Source: Bryobacterales bacterium (lineage in GTDB: Bacteria > Acidobacteriota > Terriglobia > Bryobacterales > Bryobacteraceae). From it: a DNA stretch of 64,000 nucleotides. Location of the stretch: assembly GCA_003170295.1 (NCBI GenBank), contig PNAJ01000057.1, positions 62,001 to 126,000 on the forward strand, written 5' to 3'. The notes under the pieces are model-generated. The model did no database searches. It was given only the letters and a program-made list of their open reading frames with translations, and had not been told where the DNA came from. Position numbers and translations under genes: made by a program. Positions 1 through 9,885 of this stretch are shown piece by piece. Every line of letters starts with the position of its first letter. Position 1 is the first letter of the stretch.

Positions 1-2
1 CC

Positions 3-1022
3 GAAATCGCCGGCGGAGGCAGCGCGATCGCCACCCTCGAAATCGCCTCGGGCCGCACCGAGCGCCTCTGGCAGGGCGGCGAGAGCATCCATGCCGGCGG
101 TAATTTCGCGAACTTCTCGCTGGCGCGCGATGGTAAAACCGCGGGCGTCATCCGCAGCGATTGGCAGCATCCGCCGGAAATCTGGGCCGGCCCGATTGGC
201 GAATGGAAACAGATTTCCCACGCTAACGGCCAACTCCACCCCAAATGGGGAGAAGTGAAAAATGTGGAATGGACCAACGGCGGTTTTTCGGGGCAGGGCT
301 GGCTGCTCTACCCTCGCGATTACAGTCCCGACAAGCGCTATCCGATGGTCGTATCCGTTCACGGCGGACCCGCCAATTTCAACGCTCAGCACTGGCCCGG
401 GGATCGTTTTGATATGAGTGTCCTCTCCGCGCTCGGTTATTTTGTTTTCTTTCCAAACCCTCGCGGCAGCTACGGCCAGGGCGAGTCGTTCACCAGGGCC
501 AACGTCAAGGACTTCGGCGGCGGCGACCTTCGCGATATTCTCGCGGGCGTCGACGCGGTTCTTATAACCGTTCCTGTGGATTCCAACCGCGTCGGCATCG
601 CCGGCTGGAGTTATGGTGGCTACATGACCATGTTTGCGGTGACGCAAACCAATCGTTTTCGCGCAGCCGTCGCTGGCGCGGGCATCGCGAATTATCAAAG
701 TTATTACGGTCAGAATTCGATTGACCAGTGGATGATCCCGTACTTCGGCGCTTCGGTTTATGACGATCCCGCAGTCTACGCCAAGGCCTCGCCCATCACG
801 TTCATCAAGAATGTAAAAACCCCTACTCTGGTCGTCGTGGGGGAGCGGGACGGAGAATGTCCCGCTCCGCAATCCTACGAATTCTGGCACGCGCTCAAGG
901 CGCAGGGAACTCCCACCGAACTGGTGGTCTATCCCGGCGAAGGCCACATGTTCCGAGGCGCGGACCATAAGCGCGATGTCATGGAGCGGACAGTGAAGTG
1001 GTTCGAGCAATACCTGCGCTAG
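3..1022 (+). CDS. S9 family peptidase (prolyl oligopeptidase/acylaminoacyl peptidase), C-terminal part, truncated by window edge
   Basis: Frame is open from base 3. GWSYGGYMT nucleophile elbow, HGGPAN and GEGHMF motifs typical of S9 catalytic domains. The listed ATG at 255 is internal. Confidence 0.9.
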   Translation, partial: EIAGGGSAIATLEIASGRTERLWQGGESIHAGGNFANFSLARDGKTAGVIRSDWQHPPEIWAGPIGEWKQISHANGQLHPKWGEVKNVEWTNGGFSGQGWLLYPRDYSPDKRYPMVVSVHGGPANFNAQHWPGDRFDMSVLSALGYFVFFPNPRGSYGQGESFTRANVKDFGGGDLRDILAGVDAVLITVPVDSNRVGIAGWSYGGYMTMFAVTQTNRFRAAVAGAGIANYQSYYGQNSIDQWMIPYFGASVYDDPAVYAKASPITFIKNVKTPTLVVVGERDGECPAPQSYEFWHALKAQGTPTELVVYPGEGHMFRGADHKRDVMERTVKWFEQYLR

Positions 1023-1793
1023 TCAATTCGTGGCGGGCCGCTCCGCGTGGTCGATGACGTAAACTTCCACCGGTCCCTTTTGTGCATCCAATTTGAGCCC
1101 AAGCTGCTGCTTCAAGGCGTCGAAGATCGACGGACCGTCCAAGTCCGCCCCGGGCGGGAGGTTTTCTTTGGAAATTCCCGGCAGGTCCGGCGTCCAGTGC
1201 AGCGCGAAATCGTAGACTTTATCGAGCCCCGTTTTATCGATCACAGGACGATCCATTCCCGGAGTCTGAGAAAGAAAGAAACACATGTACTTCATGTCCA
1301 CTCTGACTCCGGTAATGTTGCCGAAGCCTGTGGGAGTGATCGGAATTTTGAAATCCTGCTCGGTCTCATTGAGTTTCATTTTCACTCCCGACTTATCGAC
1401 GCTCAGCGCATACACCGGAAGCTCCTTCTTCTCCTTATGGAATTGAAGTTTGAACTGATCCGCCAACAAATTTAGAAACATCTCATGGAGTTCGTCAATG
1501 TTAGAAGGCCGAGCGGCCTTCGCGGTGATGTCGTAGCGTTCGTCGTCGAGCCAGCTCGGCCCTCCCGTGACCTGCTGCGGCGTCAATCTGCTCATCAGTC
1601 TAAAAATGAGCCTCACCGGAACGTTCTCCGCGACGTAGGTCTGACCGCCCGCAAGAGGTCTTATCCCTCCTCCGCGCCCGCCCGGCTTGGCGAGCTTTAT
1701 CGACGCTACCTCAAACTCCAGCCGCTCCGGCTTCTGGCCGTAAACCATCAAGCCGATGGCGGCGCCAAACAGGCACGATCTGCGGGGAATCAT
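1023..1793 (-). CDS. TIGR03435 family protein (Solibacterales-type)
   Basis: FEVASIK N-terminal motif, GGPSWLDDERYDI, C-terminal VYVIDHAERPATN; paralogous to 21621..22388. Confidence 0.85.
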   Translation of the reverse strand: MIPRRSCLFGAAIGLMVYGQKPERLEFEVASIKLAKPGGRGGGIRPLAGGQTYVAENVPVRLIFRLMSRLTPQQVTGGPSWLDDERYDITAKAARPSNIDELHEMFLNLLADQFKLQFHKEKKELPVYALSVDKSGVKMKLNETEQDFKIPITPTGFGNITGVRVDMKYMCFFLSQTPGMDRPVIDKTGLDKVYDFALHWTPDLPGISKENLPPGADLDGPSIFDALKQQLGLKLDAQKGPVEVYVIDHAERPATN

Positions 1794-1818
1794 TCCTAAT
1801 TGTCTCTAACATAATTAA

Positions 1819-2280
1819 ATGGGACCCGCGATGAATCAGGAACCGTTGTATCTGGAGGATCTTCACGTCGGACAGCGCTTCAGCTCCGCGGCGCATCGTA
1901 TCGAAGAGGATCGCATCAAGTCTTTCGCCGCCGAGTTCGATCCACAGCCCTTCCACCTCGACGAAGCCGCCGCGCAAGCCAGCATTTTTCGAGGACTCGA
2001 GGCCAGCGGCTGGCACACCGCCGCCGTCACTATGCGCCTTATCGCCACCGGAGGACTTCCGTTCGCCGCCGGCGCGGTTGGACTTGGCGGCGAGATCGAA
2101 TGGCCCCGCCCCACGCGTCCCTGCGATACTCTGCACGTCGAAAGTGAGTTTGTCGAAATAATTCCGTCGCGCTCGAAACCGAACCAGGCGATCGTCCGCG
2201 TGCGAAACACGACGCTCAATCAGAACGGTGAGCCAGTGCAGGTATTCACCGCCAAAATACTGGCGTTCAAACGTCCCTAG
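1819..2280 (+). CDS. MaoC family dehydratase
   Basis: YLEDLHVGQRFSS...FDPQPFHLDEAAA...SGWHTAA hotdog-fold signature. Confidence 0.88.
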   Translation: MGPAMNQEPLYLEDLHVGQRFSSAAHRIEEDRIKSFAAEFDPQPFHLDEAAAQASIFRGLEASGWHTAAVTMRLIATGGLPFAAGAVGLGGEIEWPRPTRPCDTLHVESEFVEIIPSRSKPNQAIVRVRNTTLNQNGEPVQVFTAKILAFKRP

Positions 2281-2423
2281 GGGTCTGCGTCTCAAATCGC
2301 GCCGATGTGCAAAAGGGGATTGGCTCGAATTTCGCCGCTTTTGCGAAACTGTTTTGCCCCATCCCGAAGCCGTGTGACGGTGTCAAGCCCGGCTGCGGCG
2401 CTGGGCCGATGCTGTTGTTCTGA

Positions 2424-2777
2424 TCACGCTTTCAGCATTTCTTCAATCTGATCCGCCAGCATCTTCGGTAGAAAAGGCTTCTGAAGAAACGCCGTGCGTT
2501 CTCCTTGCGGCTCGTAAGGATAGCCGCTCGATACAATCGCGCGGAGTTTTGGCTCAAGCGCCCGCATCTCGGCGAGCATCTCATCGCCCTTCATGCCGGG
2601 GAGCGTCAGATCCGTCAATACCAGTGCATAGCGCGCCGGGTTCGCCCGAAAATACTGGAGTGCGTCCGCCGGCGTGAGACAGGCGTCTACTTCGTAACCC
2701 AGACGTTCCAGATACCGCTGCAATAAATCCAGGAGCGGGGCCTCATCGTCCACCAGCAGTATGCGGACGCCGCCCAT
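2424..2777 (-). CDS. single-domain response regulator receiver protein
   Basis: ILLVDDE, LVLTDLTLPGMKG, LQKPF receiver motifs; no output domain. Confidence 0.88.
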   Translation of the reverse strand: MGGVRILLVDDEAPLLDLLQRYLERLGYEVDACLTPADALQYFRANPARYALVLTDLTLPGMKGDEMLAEMRALEPKLRAIVSSGYPYEPQGERTAFLQKPFLPKMLADQIEEMLKA

Positions 2778-2783
2778 CTCTTT

Positions 2784-4112
2784 CTACCACAGCGACAACG
2801 GAACCTTACCCGGGCTGAAGTTCAGGCCGACGGTCGCCCGATATCCCGTGTGCTTGTAAATGAGGTTTTCGATCGCCTGATAGCGGTAATCGTATCGCGC
2901 CACGAAGTGCAGGGATTTTGGCAAGCTGTACGTGAACCCGGCGCCGCCATACCCCGTCCGGTACGGTTGGATTCCCTGACCGAGGGTGGAGAGGCTGCTA
3001 TATCCGCCGCTCACGCCGATATTCACCTTGTGAATGCCTGTATAGCTGTAACTGGCGTCGCCAACGTCGCTCTTCGAAGTGAGATAGACACCATTACCGG
3101 GGACCACCATTTGTCCATAGGAAAAGTTTAAACTCGCGGTCTTGAATCTTCTGATCAGCGTCGCCTGTCCGCTGGGGTAGTAATCTACCCGGTGAAAGGC
3201 CTGAATCGACGTCGTCTGTCCCAACAATGCGGCGACCACGGGACTCAGCGCCACCGACTGCAATCCCGATACTTCCGCGTGGAACGCGCCGGCCCGCACC
3301 GTCAACGACCACCGGCGCCCAATGTTCGTGCCATAGAAAAACTCTCCTGTATCGATGTCCGCTTGGCCAAACGCCTTTGGAAAATCGAAATGCTGGCGCT
3401 GATAAGTGAAGCCCACGGAGGTATTTTTGGAGAGTTTGTGCTCCACCGAGCCGCGCGCGTTATATCCTTCCACCCCCACCAGAAAGGACGATTGGCGCCA
3501 TACTTCAAATCCTTGCCCCCCGAAGCTATAGCTGGTGCGCGCCGATTGCATCAGGGTAACGTCCAGCCCGCCTTGCACGTAGGAGGAGCGATTATCGAAC
3601 AACAGGCTGCTCGCCTGATTGACCTCATTCGAAGTGAAGGTGGGAGAGATGGCTCCGATTGAGCCAAGGCCGTTGGAAAAAGTGCCGGCCAATAGCTGGC
3701 CATTAAAAACCACCCGGCGCGACTTCTGCCATGTAAAGCCAAGGGCCAGCGCCTGGTCGATGGTATCGTAAGTGGAATTGCCGTTATACTCCCGAAACGA
3801 GCCGCGGTAATCGAGTCCCAGCATCGCCCTCTTCCACGAATGCGAGCCATAGGCACCCACCGTCGCTTCCACTCCCGCGAGTCCGTTTATAGTGACCAGA
3901 TTGCCCTTGGAATCGAGAGAAACAGGTTGAACGCTGGAATCGTAAACGCCATCGACACCGGCGTAAAATCGAAGGTCGACCTGTTGCCCGCTGCGAGTGC
4001 CAGCCCCGCTCGCGCCGCTCGAGAGCACGCCAGGTCCCAAATAGCCTCCTCCCATTTGAGCGAAAGCGGCGGATGAGATACAGCAGGCAAGCGCGATCAG
4101 TCGTTTTTTCAA
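2784..4112 (-). CDS. predicted outer-membrane beta-barrel protein
   Basis: Signal peptide MKKRLIALACCISSAAFAQ, then alternating aromatic beta-strand pattern. Confidence 0.6.
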   Translation of the reverse strand: MKKRLIALACCISSAAFAQMGGGYLGPGVLSSGASGAGTRSGQQVDLRFYAGVDGVYDSSVQPVSLDSKGNLVTINGLAGVEATVGAYGSHSWKRAMLGLDYRGSFREYNGNSTYDTIDQALALGFTWQKSRRVVFNGQLLAGTFSNGLGSIGAISPTFTSNEVNQASSLLFDNRSSYVQGGLDVTLMQSARTSYSFGGQGFEVWRQSSFLVGVEGYNARGSVEHKLSKNTSVGFTYQRQHFDFPKAFGQADIDTGEFFYGTNIGRRWSLTVRAGAFHAEVSGLQSVALSPVVAALLGQTTSIQAFHRVDYYPSGQATLIRRFKTASLNFSYGQMVVPGNGVYLTSKSDVGDASYSYTGIHKVNIGVSGGYSSLSTLGQGIQPYRTGYGGAGFTYSLPKSLHFVARYDYRYQAIENLIYKHTGYRATVGLNFSPGKVPLSLW

Positions 4113-4218
4113 ACTTCGTTTCTCCGATTTCTATATCTAAAGACCATTTTTGAGTCTGACGTGTGCCGGTTGTTCGTGTCAAGCTGTGAAAGGAAGTCGC
4201 GCAGCGCGGCATCACTAA

Positions 4219-4313
4219 TGTAGTGCGTCTGTGTATTGCGTATGGGCGGTCCCCCCGGACCGCGCCGGACCCCCTGGTCCGGCTGCAGGGTTCGGAATGT
4301 TTGACGCACTACA
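4219..4313. repeat. MITE/REP-like element: 11-bp terminal inverted repeats enclosing two GC-rich hairpins
   Basis: TGTAGTGCGTC (4219-4229) and GACGCACTACA (4303-4313) are exact reverse complements. Inside: CGGTCC-cccc-GGACCG (4247-4262) and CCGGACC-ccct-GGTCCGG (4265-4282). Confidence 0.7.
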
Positions 4314-4333
4314 CTAAAGCGTGAGGAGTAGCC

Positions 4334-6325
4334 ATGCGAATTTCCGCGGTTTTGTTTTTCACGACGGTGGCGGTATCGGCCGCCGATCTTCCGATTCGCG
4401 AAGTGATTCTCTATAAACACGGCGTCGGGTTCTTCGAACGAGCCGGCAAGGTGGACGCCGGCGATACCGCGCGCATCGATTTCAAAGCGGATGATATGAA
4501 CGACGTTTTGAAGTCCCTGACCATTACCGACCGCAGCGGCGGCAAGATCAGCGGCGTCCGCTACGATGCCAGCGAGCCTCTCGAAGAACGCCTTAAGAAT
4601 TTTCCGTTCGCAGTAGGCACGGATTCCACGCTCGCCGTGTTTCTCGATCAGATGAAAGGCGCGCGGGTCGAACTGAAGCTGGGGTCGGAGACAATGGCGG
4701 GCGTGATCGTGAGTGCGCGTGTCATCAAGACGGGCGATAAAGCCGCGGATCACGAGACCATCACGCTGCTGACCGACGCGGGCGAGCTGCGGACCTTCGA
4801 TCTAGCCGCGGCGACCTCGGTAAAGTTCACCGACACGAAATTGCAGAGCTTGTTGAAGGATTATCTATCGGTGTTGAACGGCGCTCGGTCGAAGGACCGC
4901 AGAAGCGTGTACATCGATTCGATCGGCGCCGCCGCGCGGGACCTGATCGCAAGCTATATGACCCCGTCGCCCGTATGGAAGTCGAGCTATCGATTGTTAT
5001 TCGCGCCGCAGGGCGAGGCGACGTTAGAAGGATGGGCGATTGTCGACAACACGTCGGGGGACGATTGGAATAGCGTGAAGCTCTCGGTAGTCTCGGGGCG
5101 GCCGATTTCATTTATCACTCAGTTGTATGCGCCGAAGTACGTGCAACGGCAGAACGCGGAACTGGTAGACAATCGAGCAGCCGCACCGACGGTATTTGAA
5201 GGCTCCATCAACGGCGCGGTCGGTGGCATGGCTAGACTGGCTGCTGCGCCCCCGCCGCCGGCCAAAGCGATGGGGCCGAGAGCCACATTCCGAGTGGACG
5301 GTGAGTTAGGGGATGGGGCCTACGTTCAGAACTCCACGATCTCTTCGACCGCTCAAGGTCGCGATGCCGGCGACCTTTTCGAGTACAGCTTCTCCTCGCC
5401 CGTCACCGTGAAAAAAGGCGAATCCGCGATGCTGCCATTCCTTCAGCAAAAGCTCGGCGCACGGAAACTGCTCATCTATGAAGAAAGCTTCGGCGTCAAT
5501 CCGCAGAACGCAGCGGAGCTGACCAACTCAACCGGTAAGACGCTCGACGGCGGGCCGATCACTGTGTACGACGCCGGAACATACGCCGGTGAAGCGCTGG
5601 TAGAAACCGTGAAGGCGGGCGACAAGAGGCTGATCAGCTACGGCGTCGATCTCGGCACGCGCATCACCACGAAGTTCGATTCCTCGAAAAACGTCGTGCG
5701 CGAGATTCACTATCGCCGAGGGATGCTCACCTCGAAATACGCGATGGAGGAAGTAAAAACGTTCACGATTAAAAATGTCGATGCGAAGGCCAAGACGCTG
5801 ATTATCGAACAGCCGCAGCGACAGGGCTACAAATTGCTGGAGCCGCAGAAAGCTTCCGAGACGACGACGGACGCCAACCGCTTCGAAGTGAAGCTAGCCG
5901 CATCGGCGACGGATACGTTCGTACTTCGCGAGGAGAGGGTTTACGATCAGACTCAATCGGTGAGCAACATGACACCTGACGTGATCGTGACCTGGACTCA
6001 GAACAAGGCGCTGAGCGCCGCGGCCCGCCGCGAGTTGGAGCAGATCGCGGCGAAGAAGCGCGATGCGGTCGCGAACGACGCCGCGATCAAGGCTGCCGAG
6101 GGCAGCATGTCCGATCTGACGCAGGATGAGAGCCGCGTGCGCAGCAATATTCAGAACCTAATGGGTGTCGTCGGCCAGCAGGACCTTGTACAGCAATACG
6201 CGCGCCAGCTCGCCGCCGACGAGACGAAGTTGATCGCTCTGCGCGATCAGCAGAGCGAACTGAAGCGCAAGAAGACTGCGCTAGAATCGGAACTCAATAC
6301 CCTGATGGAGACGATTGATTTCTGA
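4334..6325 (+). CDS. DUF4139-like secreted protein
   Basis: Signal peptide; LPIREVILYKHGVGFFERAG; C-terminal coiled coil; family assignment from motif impression. Confidence 0.55.
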   Translation: MRISAVLFFTTVAVSAADLPIREVILYKHGVGFFERAGKVDAGDTARIDFKADDMNDVLKSLTITDRSGGKISGVRYDASEPLEERLKNFPFAVGTDSTLAVFLDQMKGARVELKLGSETMAGVIVSARVIKTGDKAADHETITLLTDAGELRTFDLAAATSVKFTDTKLQSLLKDYLSVLNGARSKDRRSVYIDSIGAAARDLIASYMTPSPVWKSSYRLLFAPQGEATLEGWAIVDNTSGDDWNSVKLSVVSGRPISFITQLYAPKYVQRQNAELVDNRAAAPTVFEGSINGAVGGMARLAAAPPPPAKAMGPRATFRVDGELGDGAYVQNSTISSTAQGRDAGDLFEYSFSSPVTVKKGESAMLPFLQQKLGARKLLIYEESFGVNPQNAAELTNSTGKTLDGGPITVYDAGTYAGEALVETVKAGDKRLISYGVDLGTRITTKFDSSKNVVREIHYRRGMLTSKYAMEEVKTFTIKNVDAKAKTLIIEQPQRQGYKLLEPQKASETTTDANRFEVKLAASATDTFVLREERVYDQTQSVSNMTPDVIVTWTQNKALSAAARRELEQIAAKKRDAVANDAAIKAAEGSMSDLTQDESRVRSNIQNLMGVVGQQDLVQQYARQLAADETKLIALRDQQSELKRKKTALESELNTLMETIDF

Positions 6326-7284
6326 AGCTCGCACTGATCGGTTACGGAAACGTGGGGCGTGCATTTGCGCGCCTCTTGGAAACGCAGCGCAAGGTTTTCC
6401 CTTTCCGCATTGTGGCGATTCATACCTTGCGTCACGGCAGCGCGTTCGATCAGCGAGGCTTGCCGGTCGAGCCCGAGTTCGGCCCTCGCTGTGGATCGAT
6501 CGAAGAATTTCTAGATCGTGCGCGGCCGAATATAGTCGTCGAGATCACCACGCTCAATCCGGCGACGGGCGAGCCCGCGATCTCGCACATCCGCGCCGCA
6601 TTTGCACGATCGCTGCACGTCATCACAGCGAATAAGGGCCCCATCGCGCACGCCTACGTCGCGTTGATCGAAGAAGCCCGCCGCGCCGTGGTCGAATTTC
6701 GATTTGAGTCTACCGTCATGGATGGCGCGCCCGTTTTTAATCTCGTCAGAAACAATCTTCCAGGCTGCAAAATCCGCGGATTCACCGGAGTCGTGAACTC
6801 GACCACGAACGTCGTGATCGAGGCGCTGCGCAAGGGCCGCACGCTCGCCGAAGGGATCGAAGAAGCGCAGCGGATCGGCGTTGCCGAGGCGGACGCGAGC
6901 TACGATATCGACGGATGGGACGCGGCGGCGAAAGCGGCGGCGCTCGCGAACGTATTGCTCGACGCGCGTTTGACTCCGCTCGACGTCGATCGCCGAGGCA
7001 TCGCGAAGCTCACGCCGGAGAAACTCGCCGACCTGAAGCAGCAAGGCAAAACCATAAGGCTCGTCGCGAGAACGCGGATGGTCGGTGATGCGGTGAAGCT
7101 GCGCGTGCGCGCTGAGGTTCTCGATGAGACCGATATTCTCGCAAGCGTGCGTGGAACATCGAACCTGCTGCTGCTCGATACCGATCTGATGGGAACCGTC
7201 GGGACCATCGAAATTAATCCCAGTATCGAGCAAACCGCCTACGGAATCTTCAGCGACTTGGTCGATATCGCCAAAACATTATGA
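6322..7284 (+). CDS. hom: homoserine dehydrogenase
   Basis: LKLALIGYGNVGRAF nucleotide-binding loop, NKGPIA, GVVNSTTNVV, GIEEAQRIGVAEADASYDIDGWDAAAKAAALANVL. The GxGxxG motif lies upstream of the listed GTG (6352); an in-frame TGA at 6316-6318 leaves CTG 6322 as the likely start. Confidence 0.85.
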   Translation: MKLALIGYGNVGRAFARLLETQRKVFPFRIVAIHTLRHGSAFDQRGLPVEPEFGPRCGSIEEFLDRARPNIVVEITTLNPATGEPAISHIRAAFARSLHVITANKGPIAHAYVALIEEARRAVVEFRFESTVMDGAPVFNLVRNNLPGCKIRGFTGVVNSTTNVVIEALRKGRTLAEGIEEAQRIGVAEADASYDIDGWDAAAKAAALANVLLDARLTPLDVDRRGIAKLTPEKLADLKQQGKTIRLVARTRMVGDAVKLRVRAEVLDETDILASVRGTSNLLLLDTDLMGTVGTIEINPSIEQTAYGIFSDLVDIAKTL

Positions 7285-8075
7285 AGCTGATGCGTTTTTT
7301 TCACGAAGGCCACCTGCGGACCGGAATCGTGCGCAAGGCCGAGGTTCTACCGCTCGAAAGCGATTTGCTGACGATCATTCAATCGGGGACGTTGCCTGAA
7401 ATACCGGATTGCGAACCAATTTCGCTGGCGAGCGTGACGCCGCACTTGCCCTACGACGTTCCTCCGAAAATCTGGTGTATCGGGCTCAATTACAAATCGC
7501 ACGCCGAGGATATCAACGCCGTGCAACCGGAGGAACCCGCGAGCTTCATGAAGCCGGCGTCATGCATGATCCGTCCCGGCGGCGATATCGTGCTTCCTCC
7601 ACCGGAGGTTTCAAACGACGTCGATGCCGAGGGCGAACTCGGCGTCATCATCGGGCGGCAATGCCGTTTTCTGTCGCGCGAAGACGCGCCCAGCGCGATC
7701 TTCGGCTACACCACGACGCTCGATTTGACTGCGCTGGACGTGCTCGCGAAAAATCCTCGCTACCTGACGCGCGCGAAAAGCATCGACACGTTCTTCACCT
7801 TCGGCCCCGTGATCGTTACCGCGGATGAGGTCGGCGATCCCAGCGCGCTCGAAGTAATCACGGAACACAACGGCGGCATCTGCTCGCGCGATTTCGTGAG
7901 CCACATGCGCCACTCGCCGTATGAACTGGTGCGATTCCACAGCCAGTACATGACGCTCTATCCAGGCGACCTGATTTCCACGGGCTGTCCCAAAGGCGCG
8001 CGGATCAAGGCAGGCGATCGCGTCGCCTGCCGCATCGATGGCGTGGGAAGGCTGGAAGCGCGCGTTACGGCTTGA
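7281..8075 (+). CDS. fumarylacetoacetate hydrolase family protein
   Basis: IWCIGLNYKSHAED, ELGVIIGR, GYTTTLDLTALD motifs; ATGA overlap with upstream gene. Confidence 0.9.
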   Translation: MKLMRFFHEGHLRTGIVRKAEVLPLESDLLTIIQSGTLPEIPDCEPISLASVTPHLPYDVPPKIWCIGLNYKSHAEDINAVQPEEPASFMKPASCMIRPGGDIVLPPPEVSNDVDAEGELGVIIGRQCRFLSREDAPSAIFGYTTTLDLTALDVLAKNPRYLTRAKSIDTFFTFGPVIVTADEVGDPSALEVITEHNGGICSRDFVSHMRHSPYELVRFHSQYMTLYPGDLISTGCPKGARIKAGDRVACRIDGVGRLEARVTA

Positions 8076-9885
8076 AGCCGATCCCAGTCACCAGAATCCC
8101 GAGTTGCCGTGCATCGCCGGGGACGGAAAAAAGTTTGTCGATGCCGAGCATGACTACGACGCTCGGCCCTTCGCCTGGCGCGGGAACGGTGATCGCGTAG
8201 GCGCCTGGACCGGGGAAGGTCTGCTCCGCGACCAATCGCCCATCGACGACCAATCGAATGTCTCGGGCGGGAGATTGCCGATGTATCGTGAACTCCGCAG
8301 TGAGCGGTCCATGGGCGCGCTTCACCAATACCGATGCCGCGCCCGACGTCCAGCCGTCGGGATCGAGGCCGGCCAACACCTGTTGCTGGTCTCGCGGCGT
8401 TACCCAGGAAAGCTCGGCCTTTCGTTCGGTGAGCAAGAACGCGAAAACCCGGTCGACGGGAGCATTCGAAAATTCGAACGGCCACAGGCCGTTCGACGCC
8501 ACCGAATAGGCGGACTTTTGATTTAGAGAGAACAAGCGCAGAGGAAGGGACGGACGAATCTCCAATCCTCCGATCCTCTGGCCCTCGGGGTACAACCGTC
8601 CCGAGACGACCACATCGCCTGTCGCAAATGTTTGACCTCTCGGCACTGCCAGAGCGCCTTCGGATTCCAGATAGTAACGCAGTCCCCAATCATGATCGAC
8701 CCAAACGCGCGTTACTTCTGCTTCCTTCGCGAACAAAGCCGCGAATTGCCGGTACGCGTCCCACGTTTGATAATTGACGATGGCAAATCCCACCGACAGT
8801 GCCATTTGCAAAATAAACCCGACGCCGATCATTCGCACGTCGCAGCGATTCGCGGCAAGCATCGCGAGCGGCGCGGCGATCGGCAGGAGATATCGTGCCG
8901 AGCCCGCGAAAAATACGATGAGTGCTCCTGCGAAGAACATCAACACCCACGCTTCCAGGAATCCCTTCTTAAAGCACGATGACAACACCACGACGCCCAA
9001 TCCAAGCGATGCGCAGAACATCGGATTCGGATCGTAAAACGCTCCGCCCATCGCGGCGATCGCGCCGAGCGCCCAGTTCCAGCGATTCCCCCGAATCAGT
9101 AGCGGAGAAATAATCCACGCCGAATGCACGATTAGCGCCCCAGCGTTTTTCGCTTTTTGCGCAGCCACCTGCCAGCCGTAACTTTGCATGTATCCCGCGA
9201 GAACTGACGCGGGCATCACTCCGCCCGTGACGCGCCCGAGAATCTGCCACGCGCCGATCACGACCGGCGCCGCGAAAATCGCGCACCATGCGAGAGCGCT
9301 CCGGTTCTTTTTCTGCGAAAGATAGAACCCGAGAATCGGCACGAGAAATACCGCCTGATATGCGTCCAGCGCCGCAATCGCCGCCGCGACTCCCGAGCCG
9401 ATCAGCGCTACTGCCGAGTCTTCCTCGATACCCTTCACGAACCAGGCGACCGCCAACATCCAGAACGCGAGAAAAGGCAAATCCGCTTCGAGCGAATTTC
9501 CATTCACGACGAACGCAGGCACCGCTATGAATAACAGCGTCGCTAAAAATGGCTTGTCGCAAAATCTCCGCGCGAGCGATAACATCGCCAATGCCGCGAT
9601 GATCGAAAAGATGGAATACGCCAAGTGAAAAGGCACTTCGCGCACGTCTCCCAACGCCCACAGCAGCGCGCCCAAAATCCAGGAATTGAGCGGAGGATGC
9701 GAGTGTCCGCGCATCTCGACCAGATCGCCCTGGAATAAATACTTCGCGTGATCCGGATGCAGCGGTTCGATCTGTGCATGCTCCGCGCCGTACAAATAAT
9801 AAAGATCGTCGCCCTGAATCGCCTCACGCAGGAACGGCAGGCGCAACGCCAGTACAATCGCGACGATCGCGAACGTTTGCTTCAC
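8065..9885 (-). CDS. membrane glycosyltransferase-like protein (GT39/PMT-like)
   Basis: Multiple hydrophobic helices; ALRLPFLREAIQGDDLYYLYGA N-terminal loop. Start set to GTG 9885 (VKQTFAIV), overlapping the upstream TGA (GTGA). Confidence 0.65.
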   Translation of the reverse strand: MKQTFAIVAIVLALRLPFLREAIQGDDLYYLYGAEHAQIEPLHPDHAKYLFQGDLVEMRGHSHPPLNSWILGALLWALGDVREVPFHLAYSIFSIIAALAMLSLARRFCDKPFLATLLFIAVPAFVVNGNSLEADLPFLAFWMLAVAWFVKGIEEDSAVALIGSGVAAAIAALDAYQAVFLVPILGFYLSQKKNRSALAWCAIFAAPVVIGAWQILGRVTGGVMPASVLAGYMQSYGWQVAAQKAKNAGALIVHSAWIISPLLIRGNRWNWALGAIAAMGGAFYDPNPMFCASLGLGVVVLSSCFKKGFLEAWVLMFFAGALIVFFAGSARYLLPIAAPLAMLAANRCDVRMIGVGFILQMALSVGFAIVNYQTWDAYRQFAALFAKEAEVTRVWVDHDWGLRYYLESEGALAVPRGQTFATGDVVVSGRLYPEGQRIGGLEIRPSLPLRLFSLNQKSAYSVASNGLWPFEFSNAPVDRVFAFLLTERKAELSWVTPRDQQQVLAGLDPDGWTSGAASVLVKRAHGPLTAEFTIHRQSPARDIRLVVDGRLVAEQTFPGPGAYAITVPAPGEGPSVVVMLGIDKLFSVPGDARQLGILVTGIGFKP

